Shown: positions 8,819 through 17,747, counted from the stretch's first letter. The stretch is 64,000 bases of DNA from Parundibacterium terreum (GCF_014636315.1 NZ_BMED01000001.1:496316-560315); one strand, 5' to 3'. The notes: generated from the letters alone by a model not told the origin. Translations and numbers: made by a program.

Positions 8819-9568
8819 CAGGTAGCCGCCGTCTATGGTCAGGCTGGCTCCGGTGACAAACCCCGCCTCCGGGCCAGCCAGGTAGGCGACCATGCCGGCA
8901 ATTTCATCATCCTTGCCCAGCCGGCCAAGCGGGACAAGGCCCGTGATGATATCTGCATGCGGGCCGTCGGCTGGGTTCATGTCTGTCGCTGTCGGACCCG
9001 GCTGCACATTATTGACGGTGATGCCGCGCGGTGCGAGGTCAATCGCCAGGCCGCGCACCATGCCCACAAGCGCGGACTTTGTCATTGAATAGATGCTCGC
9101 GCCCGGAAAGGCGCTACGTTCGGCGACCACGCTGCCTATGGTGATGATGCGGCCGCCCTCCTTCATATGCGGCGCTGCGGCCTTGGCAGCCACGAATACC
9201 GGACGTACATTCACGGCCAGCATGCGGTCAAAATTTTCCAGCGAAAACTCATCCAGTGTCCCGCGCAGCAGAATGCCGGCGTTATTGACCAGGATATCCA
9301 GCCCGCTATATGCCGCTACAGTTTGCGCCACGGCTGCCTGTACCGCAGCCGCATCGGCACTGTCGGCCTTGATCGCCAGTGCACGGCCGCCGGCTGCGTT
9401 GATGGCCTGCGCCAACTCCTGCGCCGGCCCCGGCGAACTGGAATAAGTGAATGCCACCGCAGCCCCATCGCGTGCCAGCCGCCTTACAATCGCCGCGCCT
9501 ATGCCACGCGAACCGCCTGTAACCAGGGCCACTTTATTGCTGAAAATTTGTGTTGCTATAGTCATCAT
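8813..9568 (-). CDS. SDR-family oxidoreductase (FabG-like)
   Basis: A 251-residue classical short-chain dehydrogenase: VALVTGGSRGIGAAIV for cofactor binding, DILVNNAGILLRG, IGSVVAERSAFPGASIYSMTKSAL with the catalytic Ser, Tyr and Lys, and a C-terminal TGASLTIDGGYL. GAGGA precedes the first of two adjacent ATG codons. It is a 3-oxoacyl-ACP-reductase-like enzyme, but the context points to reduction of a xenobiotic or signalling carbonyl, not fatty acid synthesis. Two copies of the TetR operator lie upstream, so it is probably repressed by the TetR protein at 6233-6820. Confidence 0.9.
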   Translation of the reverse strand: MMTIATQIFSNKVALVTGGSRGIGAAIVRRLARDGAAVAFTYSSSPGPAQELAQAINAAGGRALAIKADSADAAAVQAAVAQTVAAYSGLDILVNNAGILLRGTLDEFSLENFDRMLAVNVRPVFVAAKAAAPHMKEGGRIITIGSVVAERSAFPGASIYSMTKSALVGMVRGLAIDLAPRGITVNNVQPGPTATDMNPADGPHADIITGLVPLGRLGKDDEIAGMVAYLAGPEAGFVTGASLTIDGGYLA

Positions 9569-9590
9569 TTATCCTCGTGATTACAATTAT

Positions 9591-9604
9591 GGACTAATCA
9601 GTCC
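9591..9604. promoter_or_regulatory. TetR operator copy 1 upstream of the SDR gene
   Basis: GGACTAATCAGTCC is a palindrome with one central mismatch, 23 bp upstream of the SDR start codon. It matches the site in the TetR promoter at 6841-6853. Confidence 0.6.
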
Positions 9605-9658
9605 AGATTCAAGAAAAAGAAAGACACAAAACGCTTTGCCTTTTATGCCGCTCCGCGA

Positions 9659-9687
9659 ACTTTATCTATTTTGGACTGATCAGTCAA
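9659..9687 (-). promoter_or_regulatory. SDR promoter with TetR operator copy 2
   Basis: The minus strand reads TTGACT (9682-9687), a 17-bp spacer and TAAAGT (9659-9664). GGACTGATCAGTC (9673-9685) sits over the -35 box and the spacer, exactly as in the TetR promoter. The predicted leader is about 85 nt and contains operator copy 1. Confidence 0.65.
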
Positions 9688-9826
9688 CAATTAAATTGTA
9701 CTGGTTTGTAGCAAGCATTTCCCAGAAATACACTGCTGAGAACGCGTGATACTTCGTCCTATGCCTAAACATCAGCCATGTGCGCCGACCTATACTTCCC
9801 CAATGTTTAAACACACGAGGAAGCCC

Positions 9827-10342
9827 ATGCATGCCATTACCCCAATCATTGCCCCATTGGAAATCGGCCTCTCCTGCCGCAATATGGACGCCATGGTAGC
9901 TTTCTACTCTACTGTTTTTTCATTCCGGCTGATCAGCGATATCCCGGTTCTCGCCAGCACCGTGGCAGCTACAATATTCAGCGATACCGGGTATCGCGTT
10001 GTGCGCTTGCAGGCGCCATTCGGCGAGCGCCTGAAACTGCTTGCTGCAAATGAGGTATCAGGTGAGGCAACCGGGAAGACTCAACAGCGCGCCTCGGGCA
10101 ATATCATTAAGGCGGCCAATACAAGTTTCATCACCTTCATTGTCGATGACATTGCGACAGCGCTGCAGCGTGCCCTTGCTCATGGAGCGACGCTGGCACA
10201 TGACGCTGCTAAAATAAGGCCGGATTTGTCGATCGCATTGTTGCTGGACCCCGAGGGAAACTACCTGGAGCTGGCGCAATACAATGACATCAGCCAATAC
10301 CGGCCGGATGTGCAATTGAATGCCAAGCCGGAACCATCATAG
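9827..10342 (+). CDS. VOC-family (glyoxalase/dioxygenase superfamily) protein
   Basis: The start was chosen at MHAITPIIAPLEIGLSC because GAGG lies 6 nt before it; an earlier in-frame ATG has no site. The 171-residue product shows the paired beta-alpha-beta-beta-beta modules of the vicinal-oxygen-chelate fold: LEIGLSCRNMDAMVAFYSTVF at the start and FITFIVDDIATALQRALAHGA then LLLDPEGNYLELAQY at the end, with the late ExxQ-like metal position. Substrate is unknown. An ArsR-type regulator follows after 18 bp, so the two probably share a transcript. Confidence 0.82.
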   Translation: MHAITPIIAPLEIGLSCRNMDAMVAFYSTVFSFRLISDIPVLASTVAATIFSDTGYRVVRLQAPFGERLKLLAANEVSGEATGKTQQRASGNIIKAANTSFITFIVDDIATALQRALAHGATLAHDAAKIRPDLSIALLLDPEGNYLELAQYNDISQYRPDVQLNAKPEPS

Positions 10343-10360
10343 ACAGGTCAGAGAGATAAG

Positions 10361-11065
10361 ATGAAGCAAGTCATACAACCGCGTTTCTCGCGCGTTGCCG
10401 CTGCAATCGGCGATGCTACCCGCGCGCAAATGCTGTCGCGCCTGCTGGATGGCCGTTTTTATACCGCCAAGGAACTGGCGCTTTGCGCCGGCGTGACTGC
10501 ACCCACCGCCTCCCAGCATCTGAAGGTACTGGTGGACGAAAGGCTGGCGCGGGTGCGCACACAAGGACGGCACCGCTACTTCATGCTGGCCGACGGCAAT
10601 GTCGCTCACGCGCTGGAAGCATTGCTGCGCGTGGCCGACGGGGCACTGCCTGAAACCAGCCGCTGGCACGCGCCCGCCATGCGCGGACTGCGCCACGCGC
10701 GCAGTTGCTACGGCCATTTGGCGGGAGAAGTCGGAGTGCTGCTATGCCGCAGCTTCGTCCAGCGCGGCTGGGTCAGCGCTACCAAAGGCGACGGCCACGA
10801 TTATCAACTGACGACTGAGGGCATGGCCGCCTTGCAGCAATTCGGCATACCACAAAAAACCATCGATACCATGGCGGGCAAACGCATGCTATACGGCTGT
10901 GTGGACTGGTCGGAGCGGCAAGATCATTTCGCCGGCCCGCTGGCGGTGGCCATGCTGGAAGCCTTCATCGACCACGGCTGGCTGCAGCGATACGCGGATT
11001 CCCGGGAGCTCAAAGTTACTGAGTCAGGCAAACAAAAGTTGCTAGCCCAGTTGGGCCTGCCATAA
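10361..11065 (+). CDS. ArsR-family winged-helix regulator with extended C-terminus
   Basis: The N-terminal 80 residues are an ArsR-type winged helix: IGDATRAQMLSRLLDGRFYTAKELAL, then TAPTASQHLKVLVDERLARVRTQGRHRYFML. At 234 residues it is about twice the usual ArsR length. The extra C-terminal part (RHARSCYGHLAGEVGVLLCRSF, then MLYGCVDWSERQDHFAGPL) has histidine and cysteine residues that could bind a ligand or metal, and is typical of a longer ArsR subgroup. It follows the VOC gene by 18 bp with an AGAGA site, suggesting it regulates that gene. Confidence 0.88.
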   Translation: MKQVIQPRFSRVAAAIGDATRAQMLSRLLDGRFYTAKELALCAGVTAPTASQHLKVLVDERLARVRTQGRHRYFMLADGNVAHALEALLRVADGALPETSRWHAPAMRGLRHARSCYGHLAGEVGVLLCRSFVQRGWVSATKGDGHDYQLTTEGMAALQQFGIPQKTIDTMAGKRMLYGCVDWSERQDHFAGPLAVAMLEAFIDHGWLQRYADSRELKVTESGKQKLLAQLGLP

Positions 11066-11080
11066 GCATAGGCAAGGCGC

Positions 11081-11113
11081 AAAAAAAAAGGCCGGCTATC
11101 ATGCGCCGGCCTT
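11081..11113 (-). terminator. Terminator of the M13 peptidase gene
   Basis: AAGGCCGGC (11088-11096) pairs perfectly with GCCGGCCTT (11105-11113) around an 8-nt loop. On the minus strand the stem is followed by nine Ts, 23 bp past the peptidase stop. It may also stop the ArsR transcript from the other side. Confidence 0.85.
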
Positions 11114-11135
11114 GATTCTCAAATCCTGTTCTGTA

Positions 11136-13286
11136 TTACCAAACTCTCACCCTGGCCTTGGGATCCAGATACAGATCTTGCCCCGGCTTCACGTCAAACG
11201 CAGAATACCAGGCATCGATATTGCGCACTGTGGAGGCACGGTATTGTGATGGAGCGTGTCCATTGGTAATGATCTGCCTGCGCAAGGCCGGTTCACGCAT
11301 CTTGTTGCGCCAGCTCTGTGCGAAGCCCAGGAAGAATTGCTGATCCGCGGCTTGCTGTTGCTGTGCAGCCTGCGCAGGGACTGCAGCGTGGTATGCATCA
11401 TAGGCTGCTGCCAGCCCTGCCAGATCCGCGATGTTTTCACTGAGCGTCTGCTGGCCATTGACTGCCAGGTCGCTGAAAGGCTTGTAGGCAGAATACTGCG
11501 CGACCAGCGCCGCCGATGAAGTCTTGAAGTGCGCCAGGTCAGTCGGCGTCCACCAGTCACGCAGACGGCCCTGCGCATCGAACTGACTGCCGGTATCGTC
11601 AAAGCTATGGCTGATTTCATGCCCTATCACCGCGCCGATGGCGCCATAATTGACGGCATCGGAAGCCTCGGGATCAAAGAAAGGCGGCTGCAGGATGCCG
11701 GCCGGGAAGTTCAAGGCATTCTGCAAAGGCATATTGACTGCATTGACGATCTGGACCGGCATGCACCATTCTTTCTTGTCTACAGCATGGCCGAGCTTGG
11801 CGCGGGCAAACTGGTAGGCGAAGGATTCTGAACGGGCAATATTGCCCAGCGCATCGTCAGGATATACCTGCAGACGCGTATAGCTGCGCCATTTTTCAGG
11901 ATAGCCCACGCCCACGTACAGCGTCTTCAGCTTTTCCCTTGCCTGCGCCTTTGTCGCAGGCGCCATCCAGTCCAGTTGTTCTATGCGGCGGTCAAAGGCG
12001 CCGATGATATTGGTCACCATGGTCTGGATACGCGCCTTGGCGGAAGCCGGGAAATACTTTTCCACATACATGCGGCCTATTGCGTCGCGCATCGCTGCAT
12101 TGCCGGCATCCAGTGCGCGCCGCGAGCGTGCGGTCTGTTGCGGCGTCCCTGTCATTGCCGTGCCATAGAAAGCAAAATTCTGGTCGGCGAATGCCTTCGG
12201 CAGCACTGGCGAAAAATGGTTCAGCAGGTGATAGCTCAGATAGTCTTTCCAGACCGGCAAGGCTGTACTCTCCACCAATGCTGCCGCCCCTTTGACCGCA
12301 CTCGGATGCCAGACGATATATGAACGCTGGCGCTCCAGGCCTGCCCCGGCAAAAAATTCTGCCCAGTCCATGCCGGGCGCCTTGTCGCTGAAGTCGCTGC
12401 GGCTCCAGTTATTATTGGCCTTGACGACATCCTGCGATTCTTCCTGGCTGGCATGCGTCTTCGCAATTTGTAGTTCCAGGTCAAAAATCTTTGCCGCACG
12501 CTGTTCTGCATCGGCAAGCCCGGCCAGCTTCAGCACAGCGGCAATGTGCGCCTGATACTTGCCGCGCAATTCCACAGTCTTGGGATTGCTGGAAAGATAG
12601 TAGTCGCGGTCCGGCATGCCCAGGCCGCCCTGCAGCAGATATGGCTTGTAGCGTTCCGGTTCGGTCAGTCCTTGCGCCACCCACAAACCGAACAGGTTCT
12701 CGGTATGGAAGTTGGTTGCGTTCAGCGGATCGACATCGGCCCTCAAGGTGCTGCCCAGTACACGCGCCAGCTTCTGTTTGTCGGATATCGCATTGATGCG
12801 GTCAAAGCCGGATTGCAGCGGCGTCAGTGCCTTTGCCTCTATCGCAGCTTCATCCATATAGGCGGCATAAAAATCAGCGGCCTTGCGCTCGTCGCGGCTG
12901 GAGGTTTCATTGCTGTTGAGCACCTGCTCCAGCAATTTGATCACGCGCTTGTTGGTCTCTTCACCGAGTATGGCCCCGGCGCCCCAGCTACTGCGGTCTT
13001 CGGGTATCGTGGTCTGGTCTATCCAGGTCCCGTTGGCATAGGCGAAAAAATCATTGCCGGGTACCACGCTGGCCTTGATACCGCTGGTTCCGCTGGTGCT
13101 TGCAGCCGCTTCGGCAGCCAATAAGCTGCCAGGCAACAACAGCATTGCCGCGCATGCCAGCCCTGCCCCCGCCATTTTCCGTATTGCCCGGCGTTCCGGC
13201 TTGCTCTTTGTTACCAATGAGTTTTTTTCCGATGACGAAGCTGGGGAATTTTCGCCTGGGGGATTAAGGCCGGGGAGTATGCGCAT
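11136..13286 (-). CDS. M13-family zinc metalloendopeptidase (neprilysin/PepO-like), exported
   Basis: A 716-residue M13 peptidase. A basic N-terminus with a hydrophobic stretch (about 38-58, ending LLAAEAA) looks like a signal peptide. The zinc helix HEISHSFDDTG is at 556-566 and the third ligand helix ENIADLAG at about 617. NAVNMPLQNALNFPAGILQPPFF is the substrate-binding strand. These enzymes cut short peptides in the periplasm. The usual CxxW end is here RVRVW, so the conserved C-terminal cysteine is missing. AAGGA precedes the ATG. It is monocistronic with its own terminator. Confidence 0.92.
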   Translation of the reverse strand: MRILPGLNPPGENSPASSSEKNSLVTKSKPERRAIRKMAGAGLACAAMLLLPGSLLAAEAAASTSGTSGIKASVVPGNDFFAYANGTWIDQTTIPEDRSSWGAGAILGEETNKRVIKLLEQVLNSNETSSRDERKAADFYAAYMDEAAIEAKALTPLQSGFDRINAISDKQKLARVLGSTLRADVDPLNATNFHTENLFGLWVAQGLTEPERYKPYLLQGGLGMPDRDYYLSSNPKTVELRGKYQAHIAAVLKLAGLADAEQRAAKIFDLELQIAKTHASQEESQDVVKANNNWSRSDFSDKAPGMDWAEFFAGAGLERQRSYIVWHPSAVKGAAALVESTALPVWKDYLSYHLLNHFSPVLPKAFADQNFAFYGTAMTGTPQQTARSRRALDAGNAAMRDAIGRMYVEKYFPASAKARIQTMVTNIIGAFDRRIEQLDWMAPATKAQAREKLKTLYVGVGYPEKWRSYTRLQVYPDDALGNIARSESFAYQFARAKLGHAVDKKEWCMPVQIVNAVNMPLQNALNFPAGILQPPFFDPEASDAVNYGAIGAVIGHEISHSFDDTGSQFDAQGRLRDWWTPTDLAHFKTSSAALVAQYSAYKPFSDLAVNGQQTLSENIADLAGLAAAYDAYHAAVPAQAAQQQQAADQQFFLGFAQSWRNKMREPALRRQIITNGHAPSQYRASTVRNIDAWYSAFDVKPGQDLYLDPKARVRVW

Positions 13287-13512
13287 GGGGTTATCCTTTT
13301 ATCTTGGCATGGATGCTGACGACGTTTCTGCTGTGCAGAATATCGGCCGTTCTAGTGCGGCAACGAATTGCAGAAAAGATTACACCGATGTAATGCTTTC
13401 TACAAGTCTATTTCAGGAACAGCAAGAAGTTTGGATGACGCACTGCGTCTTGGCTGGCAAACCCCAGGATTGCGATACCATTTAGACAAGCATTCATACC
13501 AACAAAGCTTGG

Positions 13513-14154
13513 TTATGGCAATTCCCGTATGGAGTACGGGTCTATTGAATAGGGATAAACCTGGCCCAGATAGTTGTCCTGGGATTTGACTCGCTCTATC
13601 CAGCGCAGCACATGCGGAAAGTCCGGCAAAGGCAGGCCGCCTTCTTCTGCCAGATGCACATAGGCAAACAGGGATATATCGGCAATCGTATAGGTATCTG
13701 CCACCAAAAAGCGGCGGTCGGCCAGCTCCCTGTCCAGAATGCGCAGCACCTTCAGCGAACCCGCGCGTTTGGCACTGACCAGGCTCTCGGCCCGGCGCGC
13801 CAGCTTGCCTGTCATCGTCCAGTGCCTTATCGTTGCCACCGTGGCTTGCACATAATCGCCTTCAAACGAGAGCCATTGCCATAACCTGGCCTGCTCATAG
13901 GAGTCTTGCGGCAGGAATTGACTGCCCTGCGCCAGGTAAAACAGGATGGCATTGGATTCTGCCAGCACCCGGCCATCTTCCAGCCGGATGGCAGGTACCG
14001 CACCGGTGGGGTTAATGGCCAGGAATTCCGGCCGCTGCCCCTCTCCTTCAAAAATACTGACCAGCTCGGTCTTGTACTCTTGCTGCAACTGGGCCAGCAA
14101 CAAACGGATTTTATAAGCGTTCTGGGATGGGAGATAATCGTACAGGGTGATCAT
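13513..14154 (-). CDS. Glutathione S-transferase family protein
   Basis: The 213-residue protein has a thioredoxin-like N-terminal domain (MITLYDYLPSQNAYKIRLLL, then INPTGAVPAIRLEDGRVLAESNAILFYLA with the cis-Pro and the Glu-Ser glutathione-contact pair). A helical C-terminal domain contains TYTIADISLFAYVHLAEEGG, the N-capping box region. The SQNAYK start suggests Ser as the catalytic residue, as in bacterial theta/beta-like GSTs. It diverges from the alkylation-repair operon, so the two could respond together to electrophile damage (inference). Confidence 0.88.
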   Translation of the reverse strand: MITLYDYLPSQNAYKIRLLLAQLQQEYKTELVSIFEGEGQRPEFLAINPTGAVPAIRLEDGRVLAESNAILFYLAQGSQFLPQDSYEQARLWQWLSFEGDYVQATVATIRHWTMTGKLARRAESLVSAKRAGSLKVLRILDRELADRRFLVADTYTIADISLFAYVHLAEEGGLPLPDFPHVLRWIERVKSQDNYLGQVYPYSIDPYSIRELP

Positions 14155-14265
14155 TGGAATTCCTCATTGCTTGATGGTTGAGGAATAAAATATAGGCCTC
14201 ATCTTTCAGTAAATCGCTCCGATTCTTGCTTTCAGATTTTTGCGTTCAACTTGATAAAGAAATCG

Positions 14266-14279
14266 AATTCAAAAGCAAG
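14266..14279 (+). promoter_or_regulatory. Candidate Ada-binding site upstream of ada
   Basis: The sequence AATTCAAAAGCAAG contains AAT, six bases and GCAA, the A-box/B-box spacing of the E. coli Ada operator. It lies about 70 bp before the ada start codon, where methylated Ada would contact RNA polymerase. The motif is short, so chance occurrence is possible. Confidence 0.4.
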
Positions 14280-14348
14280 AACCGAAGTTCAGCTTCCCGC
14301 CCGGATACCTAACATGATTCCATCGACAGTTAATCAAGGATGCCTATC

Positions 14349-15473
14349 ATGAAAAAGAATGCCATAGTCAGCGTTGATGCCGGCAGCAGCGCGCTTGCCA
14401 CGCTTGAGCACGCCGGGGATGCAGCGCGCTGGGTAGCAGTGCAAACCAAGGATGCCGGAGCCGACGGCCAGTTTTACTATGCGGTGCGGACCACGGGCGT
14501 ATATTGCCGTCCTTCCTGCGCATCTCGCCCTGCGCGCCGCGAGAATGTGCTTTTTTATGATAATCGTGAAGAAGCGGAGGCCGCCGGCTTCCGCCCTTGC
14601 AAGCGCTGCAAGCCGGACCAGGCGGCGTTGGCGGAGCAATATGCAGCTACCATCGCCCAGGCCTGCAAATTGATAGAAGCCGCGGAACAGGCACCCAGCC
14701 TGACGCAACTGGCCGACGCGGTGGGCATGAGCCAATACCATTTCCATCGCATCTTCAAGGCCATCACCGGCGTCACGCCTAAAGCCTATGCCACTGCGCA
14801 CCGGGGCAAGCGGGTGCGCCAGGAGCTAGGCCGCACCGATACCGTCACGCAGGCCATTTATGATGCCGGGTTCAATTCCAACGGCCGTTTCTATGCCAGC
14901 TCTACCCAGGTTTTGGGCATGACCCCGAGCCGTTTCCGCGCTGGCGGCGCAGGCACGGAAATCCGCTTTGCGCTGGGAGAGTGTTCGCTAGGCACAATTC
15001 TGGTTGCAGCAACTGAACAGGGGGTATGCGCCATCCTGCTCGGAAATGAGCCGGATACGCTGATTGCCCAATTGCAGGATAGCTTCCCTCGTGCTGTGCT
15101 ACTGGGCGGTGACACGGGGTTTGAGCAATTGGTTGCGCAGGTAGTCGGTTTTGTCGAGGCGCCGGCACTAGGGCTGGACCTGCCACTGGACGTACGTGGC
15201 ACGGCCTTCCAGCAAAGGGTATGGCAGGCCTTGCGAGAAATTCCGGCAGGCACCACAGTCAGCTACCGCGATGTGGCAGAACGCATAGGCGCGCCAAAGG
15301 CCATGCGCGCTGTCGCCCAAGCCTGTGCCGCCAACAAGATCGCTGTTGCCATACCCTGCCATCGTGTCGTACGCAATGACGGCGTTTTGTCCGGCTACCG
15401 CTGGGGCGTGGAACGTAAGCGCAGCCTGCTGGACAAGGAAACACGGCAAGTTGCGGATGGGGATCGCACATGA
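14349..15473 (+). CDS. ada: Bifunctional Ada: DNA methylphosphotriester/O6-methylguanine methyltransferase and transcriptional activator
   Basis: All Ada domains are present in 374 residues. The N-terminal zinc/methyl-acceptor domain has VYCRPSC and FRPCKRC (C53, C57, C84, C87). An AraC-type helix-turn-helix covers about 105-195 (LTQLADAVGMSQYHFHRIFKAITG). A C-terminal methyltransferase carries the active-site IPCHRVV with C337. Ada repairs alkylated DNA by self-methylation, then activates the adaptive response. The ATG at 14349 is preferred over the one at 14340 because AAGGA fits only the former. It overlaps the next gene by 4 bp and heads a three-gene repair operon. Confidence 0.96.
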   Translation: MKKNAIVSVDAGSSALATLEHAGDAARWVAVQTKDAGADGQFYYAVRTTGVYCRPSCASRPARRENVLFYDNREEAEAAGFRPCKRCKPDQAALAEQYAATIAQACKLIEAAEQAPSLTQLADAVGMSQYHFHRIFKAITGVTPKAYATAHRGKRVRQELGRTDTVTQAIYDAGFNSNGRFYASSTQVLGMTPSRFRAGGAGTEIRFALGECSLGTILVAATEQGVCAILLGNEPDTLIAQLQDSFPRAVLLGGDTGFEQLVAQVVGFVEAPALGLDLPLDVRGTAFQQRVWQALREIPAGTTVSYRDVAERIGAPKAMRAVAQACAANKIAVAIPCHRVVRNDGVLSGYRWGVERKRSLLDKETRQVADGDRT

Positions 15474-16216
15474 TGGGCGCATCGCTGAAGGCACCGCAGC
15501 TGCCGAAAAATAGCATGGCCTGCGATACTGGCCTGCTTGACTGGCAAGCACTGGAAGATGCGCTGGATACCCAGGGTTATGCGCTGATTCCGCACATTCT
15601 CGCTCCAGAACAATGCGCAGGGCTTGGGGCATCGTATGCGGATAAAGAGCAATTCCGCAGCCGCATCGTCATGGAGCGCCATGGCTTCGGGCGTGGAGAA
15701 TACCAGTATTTCAACTACCCCTTGCCAGGCCTGGTGGCATCCCTGCGCAGCGCGCTGTATCCGCCCCTAAGCGCCATTGCCAATCGCTGGAACCAGGCCA
15801 TGGGTATAAACGTGCGCTATCCGGCCAGGCATGAAGACTTCCTGCAGCGCTGCCACGCTGCCGGACAAACCCGGCCCACGCCACTGCTGCTGCAATATCG
15901 CGAGGGTGACTATAACTGCCTGCATCAGGACCTGTATGGCGAACATGTATTTCCCTTGCAAATGGCAGTACTGCTATCCGAGCCCGGCAGGGATTTTGAC
16001 GGCGGTGAATTTGTGATGACTGAGCAGCGACCGCGCATGCAATCGCGCCCTGCCGTTGTTCCGCTACGCCAGGGCGATGCGGTGATCTTTGCAGTACATC
16101 ACCGGCCTGTGCAGGGCACGCGCGGCACTTACCGCGTCAACCTGCGGCATGGTGTCAGCGTGCTGCGCAGCGGGCAGCGGCATACGCTGGGCATCATCTT
16201 TCATGACGCGCAGTAA
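15470..16216 (+). CDS. 2-oxoglutarate/Fe(II)-dependent oxygenase in the ada operon
   Basis: The 248-residue protein has the 2OG-oxygenase core. YNCLHQDLYGEHVFPLQ supplies the first His and Asp iron ligands. A late DAVIFAVHHRPVQGTRGTYRVNLRHGVS supplies the distal His and the arginine that binds 2-oxoglutarate. It is not a canonical AlkB sequence but belongs to a family that I recall next to ada in many proteobacteria. ATGA overlap with ada implies coupled translation. A role in removing DNA or RNA alkyl adducts is inferred from context only. Confidence 0.85.
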   Translation: MMGASLKAPQLPKNSMACDTGLLDWQALEDALDTQGYALIPHILAPEQCAGLGASYADKEQFRSRIVMERHGFGRGEYQYFNYPLPGLVASLRSALYPPLSAIANRWNQAMGINVRYPARHEDFLQRCHAAGQTRPTPLLLQYREGDYNCLHQDLYGEHVFPLQMAVLLSEPGRDFDGGEFVMTEQRPRMQSRPAVVPLRQGDAVIFAVHHRPVQGTRGTYRVNLRHGVSVLRSGQRHTLGIIFHDAQ

Positions 16217-16280
16217 GGATGACTGGAATTGGGTACAATCTGCGGCACCATCTCATCCCAGAAAATCGCCCTTGAACACT

Positions 16281-16916
16281 ATGCGCAAACCCGTCCATCC
16301 CGCTTCGGCCTACCTGTCCAAAATCGATGCCGACTGGGCGGCCCTGGTCAAGCGCGTGGGTCCCTGCGGCCTGCAGTCCCTGCAAGAACGTGAACCCTAT
16401 GAAGCATTGATACGCGCCATCGCCCACCAGCAACTGCACGGCAAGGCCGCCGAGGCCATCCTGGGGCGCTTTGTGGCGATGTACCCCGATGAGAGCTTCC
16501 CCTCGCCGGCCAGCATACTGGAAACCGAGCCGGAGCTATTGCGCGCCTGCGGTTTTTCTTTCGCCAAGATCGCCAGCATACGCGGCATAGCCGAAGGCCG
16601 TATTGCCGGTGTAGTGCCTACCCGCAAAGCCTCGCACAAGCTCAGCGATGAAGAATTGATTGCGCGCCTGGTCACACTGAAAGGGGTCGGCCGCTGGACG
16701 GTGGAAATGATGCTGATGCACACGCTGGACCGCGCAGATATCCTGCCGGTAGATGACTTTGGCGTGCGCGAAGGCTGGCGCGTACTGAAATCGCTGGAGC
16801 AGCAGCCCAAGCCCAAGGAATTGGCGTTGATAGGCCAGGCCTGGAGCCCACACCGCAGCGCCGCAGCCTGGTATCTGTGGCGCGCGGCGGAACAGGCGAA
16901 GCTGCAAGCGGAGTAA
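16281..16916 (+). CDS. DNA-3-methyladenine glycosylase, AlkA-type (HhH-GPD)
   Basis: The start was set at MRKPVHPASAYLSKID (211 residues); the long in-frame extension overlaps the oxygenase gene and is unlikely. The helix-hairpin-helix is LVTLKGVGRWTVEMMLMH, followed by RADILPVDDFGVREG, which holds the catalytic aspartate of the HhH-GPD superfamily. The short N-terminus without the full AlkA first domain matches compact bacterial AlkA-like or yeast MAG1-like enzymes that excise 3-methyladenine. It lies 64 bp downstream of the oxygenase, completing an adaptive-response operon. Confidence 0.92.
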   Translation: MRKPVHPASAYLSKIDADWAALVKRVGPCGLQSLQEREPYEALIRAIAHQQLHGKAAEAILGRFVAMYPDESFPSPASILETEPELLRACGFSFAKIASIRGIAEGRIAGVVPTRKASHKLSDEELIARLVTLKGVGRWTVEMMLMHTLDRADILPVDDFGVREGWRVLKSLEQQPKPKELALIGQAWSPHRSAAAWYLWRAAEQAKLQAE

Positions 16917-16932
16917 TCGCCGCTGTCTGCCG

Positions 16933-17682
16933 TTAATTTTTTTCCGGCAATGCCCTGCGTAGCGCATTAAAGAAAAGTTCGGATTGCAGGCGCTCTCCCA
17001 TGGTCTGCGCCGCCACGCTGGCGGCCAGCCCAGGGGCTACCGGTTTCAGGGTCTGTCCAGTTGCATGAGCCAGCACCTGTACCGTGCAGGCGCGCTCCAG
17101 GTAATACAGGTCGTCATAGGCATAGGCAATGCGTTCGCCGCAGACGACCACACCGTGATTGCCCAGGAAAACAACATCCGCCCCGCTCATTGCATGCGCG
17201 ATACGCTCGCCCTCGCTGTTGTCCAGCGCCAGCCCGTTGTAATTTGCATCCACTGCGATCCGCCCATGGAAGCGCATTGCATTCTGCGACAGGCAAGTAT
17301 CCAGCGCGCGCCCTTCCGTCAAGGTCAGCGAAGTGGCATACGGCATATGGGTATGCAGCACGCAATTCTTGCGCGCGATACGATGCACGGCCGCGTGTAT
17401 GAACATGGCGGTAGGCTCCACTTCATGGCGGCCGGCAAGCTTGCGGCCTTCGGCGTCTATCATCACGATATCGTCAGCCTGTATCTCGCTCCACAACAGG
17501 CCGCGTGGATTGAGCAAGAACCAGTCGTCATGCTCCGGCACTGCAATACTGAAATGATTGCAGATACCTTCACCCAGGCCATGATGGGCCGCAGCCCGCA
17601 GAGCGAGCGCCAGATCGGCACGCAGCAAGGAGATATCGGGCGAATGAAAACACGCCTCCGCAGCAAACGACTCCAAGTTCAT
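16933..17682 (-). CDS. Class II aldolase/adducin-domain protein
   Basis: The 249-residue protein has the class II aldolase fold. ICNHFSIAVP is the substrate loop, CVLHTHMPYATSLT provides two zinc histidines, and VVFLGNHGVVVCGERIAYAYDDLYYLERAC provides the third histidine and the C-terminal helix. Related enzymes cleave sugar or hydroxy-acid phosphates or decarboxylate. The acid-base residue and substrate cannot be read. It is the last gene of a three-gene minus-strand operon with a diaminopropionate ammonia-lyase and an M20 hydrolase. Confidence 0.85.
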   Translation of the reverse strand: MNLESFAAEACFHSPDISLLRADLALALRAAAHHGLGEGICNHFSIAVPEHDDWFLLNPRGLLWSEIQADDIVMIDAEGRKLAGRHEVEPTAMFIHAAVHRIARKNCVLHTHMPYATSLTLTEGRALDTCLSQNAMRFHGRIAVDANYNGLALDNSEGERIAHAMSGADVVFLGNHGVVVCGERIAYAYDDLYYLERACTVQVLAHATGQTLKPVAPGLAASVAAQTMGERLQSELFFNALRRALPEKN

Positions 17683-17747
17683 TACGGTCCTTTCATCAGG
17701 GAATGATAGAGAAAAATTCGAAGAAATTCGACAAAAGCCGGCGAATT

